Below are positions 34,839 through 43,070 of a stretch of DNA of 46,665 bases, in pieces. Location of the stretch: NCBI GenBank assembly GCA_026000155.1, contig BNYG01000020.1, positions 1 through 46,665 of the forward strand, written 5' to 3'. A program made the position numbers and the translations under genes. Position 1 is the first letter of the stretch; every line of letters begins with the position of its first letter. The notes under the pieces were generated by a model. That model made no database searches, was not told the DNA's origin, and was given only the letters and a program-made list of their open reading frames with translations. The stretch is from Bacteroidia bacterium (GTDB lineage Bacteria > Bacteroidota > Bacteroidia > Bacteroidales > Azobacteroidaceae).

Positions 34839-34846
34839 CAAATATA
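34839..34846 (-). promoter_or_regulatory. Possible promoter for the RHS leader
   Basis: Minus-strand TATATTTG fits TAnnTTTG; no TTTG at the -33 distance. It would start a transcript near 34832 that includes all the hairpins above. Confidence 0.35.
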
Positions 34847-34912
34847 TGCAAATTATTTTAATTAGATAACGAAAATATATGACAAAATCATCATTTATTT
34901 TATTATTATGGT

Positions 34913-34928
34913 AAATAGTAAACTATTT
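34913..34928 (-). terminator. AT-rich hairpin after the GH3 gene (weak)
   Basis: AAATAGT/ACTATTT, seven pairs with a two-base loop, directly after the GH3 stop. All-AT except one pair, so a weak terminator at best. Confidence 0.3.
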
Positions 34929-34929
34929 A

Positions 34930-37143
34930 TTATTTCAATTCAAAATCCACAGTAGAACGCATATCCGCGGAAGAAGCCCCTACATACACCGTAAATTTCC
35001 CCGGTTCTGCCCTCCATTCGTGTTTCGTATCATCAAAGAATTTCAAATCATCCACAGAAACAGTAAATTCTACATTCTTTTCTTCGCCGGGCGCCAAATC
35101 GATTTTCCGGAACGATTTTAATTCTTTTACCGGACGAACCAAAGATGATTTTTCATCACCGATATACAATTGTACAATTTCTTTTCCGGCTTTATTTCCC
35201 GCATTTTTGACCGGAACCGTTACGATCAATTGCCCGTTTGCCGGCATCGTTTTTGCAGAAATAGCCGCTTTACCGTAAGCAAATTGCGTATAACTTAATC
35301 CGTGTCCGAACGGAAACAAGGGTTTGATTTTATTCTTATCGTTCCAACGGTAACCGACAAAAAGTCCTTCGTGATAGGTTTCTTCGTAGTCTTTGCCCGG
35401 ATAATCGCCGAGGGAATGCGCCCCTACGTCCGATAATTGTACCGGAAAGGTGAATGGTAATTTCCCGGAGGGATTGACATCGCCTGTTAAAACATTGGCC
35501 AGGGCATTTCCGGCTTCCGACCCCAGATACCAGGTTTCTACAATCGCCGGTACTTCATTGACCCACGGCATCGCTACGGCATTGCCCGAAAGGATGACTA
35601 CTACCAGATTTTTATTCACTTTCGCCAAGGCGCTGATCAATTGGTCTTGTCCGTAAGGCAAACCCAATTCCTCGCGGTCGGCTCCTTCGCAATCTTGTCC
35701 GTCGTGTTTATTTAATCCACCGATAAAAATCACTACATCTGCGACTTTCGCTACGTCAATCGCTTCCGCCAATAAAGCTTCCGGCGAACGAGTCTCCGTC
35801 AGATTTTGTGCCGATTTCAAACCGTCCTGTTCTGCCGTTTCTTCGCCTACATAGCCTCTGACATACACAACATCGGCTCGTTTGCCGGCTTTATTTTTGA
35901 TACCGTCCAAAGGAGAAATTTCGTATTTGGCTTTCAAAGAAGAACTTCCGCCACCGATGGTCATCATTTTAATGGCGTTTTCACCAATGACGGCGATTTT
36001 TTTAGTTGTTTCCAAGCGGATGGGCAATAGATTGTCGGTATTTTTCAATAAAACAATTCCTTCTTCGGCAATTTGCCGCGCAGCCAATCCGTGTTCGGGG
36101 GTAGCAAACGAACCGAAAGGACGGTTTCTGTCCATGGTGGTACGGAAAACCAAACGAAGGATATTCCGCACTTTTTTATCCACTTCTTCCGGGTTTACTT
36201 TGCCCGATCTCAACAAATCGAGGAAAGGATCAGCGAGGTAATAGCTGTCGTAAGCATTGCTTTTTCCTTCACTCAAGCCGTTAGTCCAGCTTCCAAATTC
36301 CATATCCAAACCATGGTAAATAGCTTGTTCCGTATTGTTCACGCCTCCCCAATCGGAAACCACCGCACCATCGAATCCCCATTCGCCCCGAAGAATATCG
36401 TTCAATAAATATTCGTTCTGGCAAGCCCATTGTCCTTTGTATCGGTTGTAGGATCCCATAATCGCCCAGGCTTTGCCTTCTGTGACAGCCGCTTTGAAAG
36501 CAGGCAAATAGATTTCATACAAAGTGCGGTCATCAACCGTCACATTCACCGTATGACGGTCTTTTTCCTGGTTGTTCAAAGCGAAATGCTTCACACAAGC
36601 AGCCACACCATTCTTCTGAACGCCTTGTATATAAGGCACTACCATTCTGGAAGCCAGATAAGGATCTTCGCCCATGTATTCGAAATTGCGTCCGTTCAGC
36701 GGAGTACGGTAAATATTGACGCCCGGTCCCAGCAACACATTTTTATTCCGGTAACGGGCTTCTTCTCCAATGGATTTTCCATACAAAGCAGCCATTTCCG
36801 GATTCCAAGTCGCTGCCAGACAAGTCAATGCGGGGAATGCCATGCAGGAATCATTGGTCCATCCTGCTTGATCCCATTCGTCCCAAAACACTTCCGCCCG
36901 GATACCGTGCGGACCATCGGTCATCCAGTTTTCCGGAATGCCCAACCGTTGTACGCCTGCCGAACTGAACTTGGATTGTGCATGTACTAACGCCACTTTC
37001 TCCTCCAACGTCATGCGGGACAAAGCATCTTCGATGCGTTGTTCAATCGGCTTGGAATCATCCAAGTAAACCGGCAAAGTATTTTGTGCTTGCATAATTG
37101 TAAGTACAAACAAGGTGATAATCAGTAATACTGTTTTTTTCAT
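34930..37143 (-). CDS. Glycoside hydrolase family 3 (beta-glucosidase type)
   Basis: A 737-residue exported enzyme (signal MKKTVLLIITLFVLTIMQAQ). Domain order is as in BglX-like enzymes. The TIM-barrel-like domain (about 30-340) has the KHFALNNQE motif and nucleophile Asp264 in VVSDWGG. The alpha/beta sandwich (about 360-560) has FIGGLNKHDGQDCEGADREE. The C-terminal fibronectin-III-like domain has FPFGHGLSYTQFAY and a final strand DFELK. It removes single glucose units from the non-reducing end of oligosaccharides. In this cluster, with GH5 and GH128 enzymes, its substrate is probably a beta-1,3- or beta-1,6-linked gluco-oligosaccharide. It is last in the polysaccharide utilization operon, 19 bases from the GH5 stop. 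Confidence 0.94.
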   Translation of the reverse strand: MKKTVLLIITLFVLTIMQAQNTLPVYLDDSKPIEQRIEDALSRMTLEEKVALVHAQSKFSSAGVQRLGIPENWMTDGPHGIRAEVFWDEWDQAGWTNDSCMAFPALTCLAATWNPEMAALYGKSIGEEARYRNKNVLLGPGVNIYRTPLNGRNFEYMGEDPYLASRMVVPYIQGVQKNGVAACVKHFALNNQEKDRHTVNVTVDDRTLYEIYLPAFKAAVTEGKAWAIMGSYNRYKGQWACQNEYLLNDILRGEWGFDGAVVSDWGGVNNTEQAIYHGLDMEFGSWTNGLSEGKSNAYDSYYLADPFLDLLRSGKVNPEEVDKKVRNILRLVFRTTMDRNRPFGSFATPEHGLAARQIAEEGIVLLKNTDNLLPIRLETTKKIAVIGENAIKMMTIGGGSSSLKAKYEISPLDGIKNKAGKRADVVYVRGYVGEETAEQDGLKSAQNLTETRSPEALLAEAIDVAKVADVVIFIGGLNKHDGQDCEGADREELGLPYGQDQLISALAKVNKNLVVVILSGNAVAMPWVNEVPAIVETWYLGSEAGNALANVLTGDVNPSGKLPFTFPVQLSDVGAHSLGDYPGKDYEETYHEGLFVGYRWNDKNKIKPLFPFGHGLSYTQFAYGKAAISAKTMPANGQLIVTVPVKNAGNKAGKEIVQLYIGDEKSSLVRPVKELKSFRKIDLAPGEEKNVEFTVSVDDLKFFDDTKHEWRAEPGKFTVYVGASSADMRSTVDFELK

Positions 37144-37162
37144 GTATTTATAATTTTATTTT

Positions 37163-38410
37163 TCAGGGTTTTAATCCCAAAGCCTGAATATATTCGGTGC
37201 TGACTTCGCAATTCTTAAACTTGCATTTTTCCAGATAATCCAATAAAATTTGGCGAGCCGTTGCCTGGTCGGGGCGAGCCTCCCGTATCTCCTTGTAAGT
37301 AGCTCTCGGAGCTTCTACAAAATCGACCACCAACTTCCAGTTTTCCGGTTCCCGGATGCTAACGAATGAGGAGCCTTTCATCTTTTTATAAGGCCAGAAC
37401 GTCCAGCCGATATTATTGGTTTCCATTGCCTGCACAAAAGCCGCCATCCATTCGTTGGTGTTGTGACCTATCTCACCCATATACATCGGGCGATTGGATT
37501 GATTGCGGAAATCAATAAAACTTTGGATAGCCTCCGCCGAAGCTTCGCCTCCATAGCGGTGGCAAGTGTACATCAGGTTGTTGTCCCAGGAAGCATCGGG
37601 GGTCAAGGACTTAAAATTACTGTTCCATTGGGCAGCTCCCAACAGGATAATATGATTGGAATCGACGGTACGGATAGCCTCTACTGTGCGTTTATATAGC
37701 GGTTCCAATTTAGCATTCAGTTCTTCAACATTTTCAAAATAAGGGGCAATAGGCTCATTACAAAGCTCATAGCCCAAGATTACAGGTTCGTTTTTGTAAT
37801 AATCCGCTATTTTTGTCCAAATGTCTATGAAAAGCTTTTGGGAAGCTTCACTCTCCAACAGCCAAGGATAGCCGTAACTGTCATCAATATTGTCACCTGT
37901 TTGTCCGCCGGGAGCATCGTGCATATCCAAGATCAGGTACAGACCGGCCTCTTTGCACCAACTCACCAAGGTATCCACCCGCCCGAAACCATCTTGCGCT
38001 GCCGTCAGTCCCATATAGTCTTCATCGGTAAAAAGTTTGTAATGGAAAGGCAAGCGAATGGTGTTGCAACCTGTTTTCTTTAAAAACAAAATATCTTCTT
38101 TGGTAATATAATTGTCTTTGTACGATTTCCAAAATTCATTCACAAAGTCGGGACCCACCATTTCGCACAAAGCCTGATGGATGCGACCGACCGAATTGGT
38201 TTTCTGAAACGTAAACATATAGCCTTCCGGATTGAGCCAGTTGCCGAGATTAGTGCCTCGAATGAGCAATTTTTCCCCATCGGGCGTAATCAGATCCGGA
38301 CCATCGACAACTATATATTTCACAGCGTTGTCATCTGTTTTCTTTTGTTCGCAACTGCTAAACAATAAAGCTATTAAGCATAGATAATAAAAATATTTTT
38401 GCATGATCAT
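37163..38410 (-). CDS. Glycoside hydrolase family 5, exo-glucanase-like lipoprotein
   Basis: A 415-residue protein with lipobox LLFSSCEQ (Cys20); either of two near ATGs (38410 or 38404) may start it. The N-terminal motif RGTNLGNWLNPEGYMF is like that of exo-beta-1,3-glucanase-type GH5 proteins. Catalytic acid/base is Glu219 in CNEP and nucleophile Glu313 in MGEIGH. Other GH5 blocks are NTIRLPFHY, LILDMHDAPGGQ and TFWPYKK. The C-terminal 60 residues (DQATARQILLDYLEKCKF) extend past the barrel as a small helical region. It likely sits on the outer membrane and trims a glucan of beta-1,3 or beta-1,6 linkage. The subfamily cannot be fixed without a search. Confidence 0.9.
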   Translation of the reverse strand: MIMQKYFYYLCLIALLFSSCEQKKTDDNAVKYIVVDGPDLITPDGEKLLIRGTNLGNWLNPEGYMFTFQKTNSVGRIHQALCEMVGPDFVNEFWKSYKDNYITKEDILFLKKTGCNTIRLPFHYKLFTDEDYMGLTAAQDGFGRVDTLVSWCKEAGLYLILDMHDAPGGQTGDNIDDSYGYPWLLESEASQKLFIDIWTKIADYYKNEPVILGYELCNEPIAPYFENVEELNAKLEPLYKRTVEAIRTVDSNHIILLGAAQWNSNFKSLTPDASWDNNLMYTCHRYGGEASAEAIQSFIDFRNQSNRPMYMGEIGHNTNEWMAAFVQAMETNNIGWTFWPYKKMKGSSFVSIREPENWKLVVDFVEAPRATYKEIREARPDQATARQILLDYLEKCKFKNCEVSTEYIQALGLKP

Positions 38411-38419
38411 TGTATTTAT

Positions 38420-39904
38420 TTAGTTTTTTATCAGACGCACCATGGCTTTATGGTCTGTTTTATCGGTAACAGATACCAGATAGAACCCTTTATTCAGATT
38501 GGCAACATCAATCACATTTTTGTTGTCCGACAATATTAATTGTCCTTGCACCGAATAAATATCTACTTGAGCCACATTTCCTTGTATGTTAATCTGGTTG
38601 GTAGCCGGATTGGGATAAACGAACACCTCGTAGGAAGATGCTGTATTGTTTATGCCTGTTGTTTCGGCATTGGCATTGGATGTGATATTTATCCAATTCA
38701 TACGAATATTATTTCCTCCGGTACATAGCAAGCGGATTTTTTGCTTTCCGGCATTCAAATTTACGGTGTATTTTTTAGTCGTCCAACTGCTTCCCGATGC
38801 CGGAAGCGGTAGTGTGCCAAGTGTTGTTTCACCTGCTTGTACTTGTAATTCCGCATCCGGAGCACAGGAATATCTTAAAAAGAGATAATACTCTCCGGCG
38901 GAAGGGACATCAACGTTGTATTCCAAATAATCGTCGTTATTGAAATCATATACATGAATGACTCCATCCGTGTCGGTTGTTTCTTCCATATAAATCCCTT
39001 TCATCCGGATATAATGATTGGCTTGTATCCGGGATTGGGTGTTGTGATAAAAGTTGTTATCGTAAGAAGACATATTATTGAAGATTTTGCCGTTTTCGGT
39101 CAAAACCCCATTGTGTCCGTTTAATAATTGCATCCATGGAAAGGCAGGAACCGCATTGTTTTCTCCGGTCTTTGCCATAAACCAGGCATAGCGGGCAACC
39201 ATCGGTTCGGTTTCCAAAAAGTCAAAGGTATCAATCAAGTATTCCCTTTGTATTTTTTTCATGGCCGCTTCGGGTGTACCGCCTCTATCGTCCCAAGCAC
39301 AAAATTCGGTTAGCCATATCGGTTTATTATAATAACCGATGTATTCCTGTACATAACCGATAAGCGCTGAACTCCATCCCATATAACAGTGGAGAGCGAT
39401 CCCATCCACCTCACGGATAGGAACCAACTTGAAAAAAGCATCCAACCATTTCTTTGGGCTGCTCCATTCCGTCCATGGGCTGTAATTGCAGGCGGGGGCG
39501 ATAATTTTCAAGCCCAATTCTTTAGCCAGCGCTTTCAATTTAGGCCAGTCAGCCGCTGCTTGCGCAGGAGTCAGGTTTGCCTGCTCCTTAAAATTCGGTT
39601 CATTGTAAGCCAGCAGGTATTTGCAATTGGGATGTTCTTTTACATAATTACGGATAGCGGTTTCATTCCAATTTGTGTTCCATGCCATTGGGCAATACTC
39701 TATATCATATTTGTCCGAAGCCGTAACGCCTACAGCAGATGGCGCCGCCGCCCAATCATAGAACCACGTCATACCTGTTTGCAAAGCCTCAAAATCGGCC
39801 TCTCTCAAATTAGACATACATGCTCCGCGTTTCCAGCTTTTCGTCTGTGCATTCATAGTAAACAGGCAGCAAATACTTATTAAGATGAGTAATAACTTTT
39901 TCAT
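38420..39904 (-). CDS. GH128-type endo-beta-1,3-glucanase with CBM6-like and T9SS sorting domains
   Basis: A 494-residue exported protein (signal MKKLLLILISICCLFTMNAQ). The catalytic domain (about 22-270) has the GH128 fingerprints: WFYDWAAAPS, CPMAWNT, the acid/base Glu102 in LLAYNEPN and nucleophile Glu200 in IWLTEFCAW. A carbohydrate-binding beta-sandwich of CBM6 type follows (about 296-405: DYLEYNVDVPSAGEYYLFLR, NIRMNWINIT). The final 75 residues are a type A T9SS sorting domain (VFVYPNPATNQINI, LNKGFYLVSVTDK). It therefore goes through the type IX system to the cell surface or medium, ahead of the lipoproteins that carry the other enzymes. It cuts beta-1,3-glucan internally. Confidence 0.9.
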   Translation of the reverse strand: MKKLLLILISICCLFTMNAQTKSWKRGACMSNLREADFEALQTGMTWFYDWAAAPSAVGVTASDKYDIEYCPMAWNTNWNETAIRNYVKEHPNCKYLLAYNEPNFKEQANLTPAQAAADWPKLKALAKELGLKIIAPACNYSPWTEWSSPKKWLDAFFKLVPIREVDGIALHCYMGWSSALIGYVQEYIGYYNKPIWLTEFCAWDDRGGTPEAAMKKIQREYLIDTFDFLETEPMVARYAWFMAKTGENNAVPAFPWMQLLNGHNGVLTENGKIFNNMSSYDNNFYHNTQSRIQANHYIRMKGIYMEETTDTDGVIHVYDFNNDDYLEYNVDVPSAGEYYLFLRYSCAPDAELQVQAGETTLGTLPLPASGSSWTTKKYTVNLNAGKQKIRLLCTGGNNIRMNWINITSNANAETTGINNTASSYEVFVYPNPATNQINIQGNVAQVDIYSVQGQLILSDNKNVIDVANLNKGFYLVSVTDKTDHKAMVRLIKN

Positions 39905-39970
39905 GATGTTTAATTTGATTGATTTTTATAGAAAGGGGACAAAGGATTATTTGCCCCCTTTACCGGTTTA

Positions 39971-41404
39971 TTATTGTTCGCCTTCCGGGCAAAATACAAA
40001 TACCCAATCTTGATCTTCCGTCGCATTATATACTCTCAAAGCGAGGGCTGTATCGGATAAATAGACGATGTCATAGTCTTGCGACCCGGCATAATATCCC
40101 ATAAACGCATTCCCCGAGAGGGTTAATGTCGGATAAAGAGGTCCGTCAGTGACAGAGTAGGTGTAATTACCACCCTCGTAAGGAAAAGTAGCATCGTCGC
40201 CATCTACGCTCGTAGCGGTAAATCCGGCATCCTCAATACAAGCTTTGCGGCCGTAGCCTTCGCCGCCTGTATCGGAGATCGTCAGTTTTTTAGACTTGTC
40301 GAAGGTAAATTTCCAACCGAAAAGCGTCCAGTTGGCTTTCTCTCCGACAGCGGCGCCCCACCATTCCTGACTGTAAGAATCTGCCGGACCTAAGCCCATA
40401 AATCCTTTAATGTTCTTCCCGGTAGCATTTTTCACTTCATCCACATGTTTGTTGTTTGCATCAATCACCCAAACTTTCGTTCCTGTTCCTGTCAATGGAT
40501 TAGGTTCATCAACGATCGGTTGTTGCAAGGTAAAGAACCAGGCATTGCCGTCCGGTGAATAATACTTGAAAGATACTTCGTCCGGTGAGAAAGCTGTAAT
40601 TTCATACTCCGTCTTTGTCAAGTCGTTAGCTGTGACAGGATAGCCTAAGAAAGCCTTGTTAAGTACCAAATAGTTCTTACCCTCTCTCAAAATTACTTCC
40701 CAACGTGCATCGGCAGCAGGCGTATAGAGGTAAGTAGTAAAGGAACCTGCCGGGTCGCCGTCAGCAAATAAACCTGCCAGGGACTCGTTCACAAAAGTGT
40801 CGCCATGATTATCGTAAACGAATGCACCGTTCGCTTCCGTCACGTTCGGCTTGAAAGTGAAAACGTCATCGAATAAGGCCGTAGCATCAATCTGCCACCA
40901 TTCAGGCCAGGTTTGAGTGGCAGGGCCTAAACCGGCTGCCCCTTCTTTCATTAACCATATCTTCCCGTTCAAGTTGTCCTTACCACCGGTAAGTGCATAT
41001 TGTACACTGGTTTTATCATCCTGATGTGCTTTCGGATTATCTTCCGTAAAAGTGAACGTTTTTTCTTTTATGAGAACATCTCCATTGGGATTATATACGA
41101 TACATTGTGCCGTATAAGTTCCGGCAAAGACTACATATTCATGCGTACCGGAAAGATCTTTCGTTACATTACCATCCCCAAACCGGATTTCATAAGAATA
41201 AGGATATTTTACCGGATCAACACTAAAAGAGGCAGCAAAATTATAAGTCCACGTATCGCTTCCGGGCGTTATATCAAATGCAAACTGATCTTGTGCTATG
41301 GTATAAGAAGCGCCCAGTTGGTAGTCGTCAAATTCTTGCGGGGTACATGCAGTAACCACAAGAGCAAGCAATATACTAAATAATAAAAATTTGAAATTTT
41401 TCAT
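39971..41404 (-). CDS. Surface glycan-binding lipoprotein with PKD domain and duplicated binding modules
   Basis: A 477-residue lipoprotein (VVTACTPQ, Cys20). A PKD-like domain follows (about 50-120: PYSYEIRFGDGNVTKDL, GTYTAQCIVYN). Then come two related modules: LNGKIWLMKEGAAGLGPATQ with WPEWWQIDATALFDDVFTF, and TGTKVWVIDANNKHVDEVKN with MGLGPADSYSQEWWGAAVGE. The shared GLGPA and Trp pairs suggest a duplication with aromatic platforms for sugar rings. It occupies the SusE-like slot after susD and before the glucanase. PKD-plus-repeat proteins serve as the second surface glycan-binding protein in Bacteroidetes beta-1,3-glucan loci, which supports the substrate call. No catalytic motif. Confidence 0.85.
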   Translation of the reverse strand: MKNFKFLLFSILLALVVTACTPQEFDDYQLGASYTIAQDQFAFDITPGSDTWTYNFAASFSVDPVKYPYSYEIRFGDGNVTKDLSGTHEYVVFAGTYTAQCIVYNPNGDVLIKEKTFTFTEDNPKAHQDDKTSVQYALTGGKDNLNGKIWLMKEGAAGLGPATQTWPEWWQIDATALFDDVFTFKPNVTEANGAFVYDNHGDTFVNESLAGLFADGDPAGSFTTYLYTPAADARWEVILREGKNYLVLNKAFLGYPVTANDLTKTEYEITAFSPDEVSFKYYSPDGNAWFFTLQQPIVDEPNPLTGTGTKVWVIDANNKHVDEVKNATGKNIKGFMGLGPADSYSQEWWGAAVGEKANWTLFGWKFTFDKSKKLTISDTGGEGYGRKACIEDAGFTATSVDGDDATFPYEGGNYTYSVTDGPLYPTLTLSGNAFMGYYAGSQDYDIVYLSDTALALRVYNATEDQDWVFVFCPEGEQ

Positions 41405-41433
41405 ATTTTCTTTATTATTAAAAGATTAAAAAC

Positions 41434-43041
41434 TTAATAAGGATTTTGAATAATTTCCAGGCCGGAACCCAAACGAGCATCCACTTCTTCTTTTGGAATA
41501 GGCAAATATTTGCTTTTTTCCGTCCAAGTACGTTTCCACGTGAATGTTGTTTCACTACCGTCGCCGGAATAAGAAGGTTGCAGAAAATCTTCGGTCAGCA
41601 CCTGTGCAGCTTTTCCCCAACGTACTAAATCCCAGTAGCGCTTGCCTTCGCCGATAAATTCACGGTGACGTTCCTGCTCTATATTGTCTTGATTGACAGT
41701 AATAGAGGCGACACCTGCCCGGGAACGCACTTGATCCAAACAACCTTGTGCAGTCACTCCGCCCGAAGCGCTTGCTCCAAGTACGCCAACCAATTCGGCA
41801 TAGTTGAGCAATGTTTCGGCATAGCGGTAAATGCGCTGATTGTTGGCGTAGTTCAACGATTTCTCACCTGCCACACTGTAACCGACACGAGCGGAATATT
41901 TACGCAGGAAATAGCCTCTTGTATCCTGATAACCGGGCGAATATTGACCATCGGCAAACGACCAGTAGTTGACAGATGCTTGCCTTCTTACATCAGCAGT
42001 TTCAAAAATGGGTTGTTTTCCGTCACCGGCAACAGCATCACCGGCAGTTTTATAAAGATACGGACGAACCGGTGCGAAACACCATCCACTTTCGAACTGG
42101 CCTAAGGGGTCGTTCAACGAACGCGGAGAAAGGTAGCACGGCAGGTTTGTACCCATACCATACGGATTGCCTGCGGAATTGCCCCAATCCAATTCACCCG
42201 AACCCATATTGGATTCGAAAATATTTTCCTTGCAAAATTCGCCTTCCTGCAACCACATTTTATCGAAATCGGACATCAAACCGTAATTACCGCTGCTGAT
42301 GATTGCAGCCATATTGGCAGCCACTTCGCCGTATTTGGAAGCATCTTTTTGATACATCACAATAGCCGCTTTAAGCATATAGACAGCTCCAAGATTGGTG
42401 CGGCCGATTTCGGGAGATATCAGTCCCAGTTTGCCGATTTTTTCGCATTCGGCTATATCTTCCATTAAAAAATTATACACTTCTTCGGCGGTATATTGTT
42501 TAGCTACAAAATCGGTCTCCGCCGTCAGTAATTGCTTAGGATAGGGCACATTGCCCCAGTTTAGCCAAATCCAGTACATGTAATAGGCACGCAGAAAAAT
42601 GGCCTCTTCCTTGTATTGCTGAACCAGACCTTCATTTTCTGTCCCGGAAGCAATCAATTTATCGGCGTTTGCCACTGTTTCGTTGCAACGAGCTACGCCC
42701 CTGTAATACAGTTCCCAAAAACCACCCAAATTCAGAGAGGGGTCGCAAGTATAGGTTGCCAGATTTTCGAATTGTTTCTGGTCGCCTGCATCGCCGCCGC
42801 CCTTGAAAACATCGTCGGAACGAAGGTCGGAAGTAAATACAACACTATTGTATCCGCTTGCATAATTGTCGCGCAATAGAATATGGTATGCTGCGGCAAG
42901 GTTTCCATTCACACTTGCCACGGTTAGGGAGTCACTGCCGTATGGCTTTGAGGTAGTGGAACTTGCCGTCAAAAAGTCCTCACCGCAGGAAACCAAGACT
43001 CCTGCTGTTATTATTATAAATAAAAATTTTAACGTTTTCAT
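41434..43041 (-). CDS. SusD/RagB-family outer-membrane glycan-binding lipoprotein
   Basis: A 535-residue protein with lipobox GVLVSCGEDF, then the typical SusD N-terminus (FLTASSTTSKPYGSDSLTV). Tetratricopeptide-like helices carry AEEVYNFLMEDIAECEKI and NLGAVYMLKAAIVMYQKDA. The C-terminal SusD block has RIYRYAETLLNYAELVGVLG, AQGCLDQVRSRAG and EQERHREFIGEGKRYWDLVRW. SusD proteins cap the SusC barrel and hand glycan to it. It lies 29 bases after the susC stop and 29 before the surface lipoprotein gene, so the three form one block. The ligand is taken to be beta-1,3-glucan from the neighbouring enzymes, not from SusD itself. Confidence 0.95.
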   Translation of the reverse strand: MKTLKFLFIIITAGVLVSCGEDFLTASSTTSKPYGSDSLTVASVNGNLAAAYHILLRDNYASGYNSVVFTSDLRSDDVFKGGGDAGDQKQFENLATYTCDPSLNLGGFWELYYRGVARCNETVANADKLIASGTENEGLVQQYKEEAIFLRAYYMYWIWLNWGNVPYPKQLLTAETDFVAKQYTAEEVYNFLMEDIAECEKIGKLGLISPEIGRTNLGAVYMLKAAIVMYQKDASKYGEVAANMAAIISSGNYGLMSDFDKMWLQEGEFCKENIFESNMGSGELDWGNSAGNPYGMGTNLPCYLSPRSLNDPLGQFESGWCFAPVRPYLYKTAGDAVAGDGKQPIFETADVRRQASVNYWSFADGQYSPGYQDTRGYFLRKYSARVGYSVAGEKSLNYANNQRIYRYAETLLNYAELVGVLGASASGGVTAQGCLDQVRSRAGVASITVNQDNIEQERHREFIGEGKRYWDLVRWGKAAQVLTEDFLQPSYSGDGSETTFTWKRTWTEKSKYLPIPKEEVDARLGSGLEIIQNPY

Positions 43042-43070
43042 TTTACTGTTTTTTTTAAGTTAAAAGAAAT

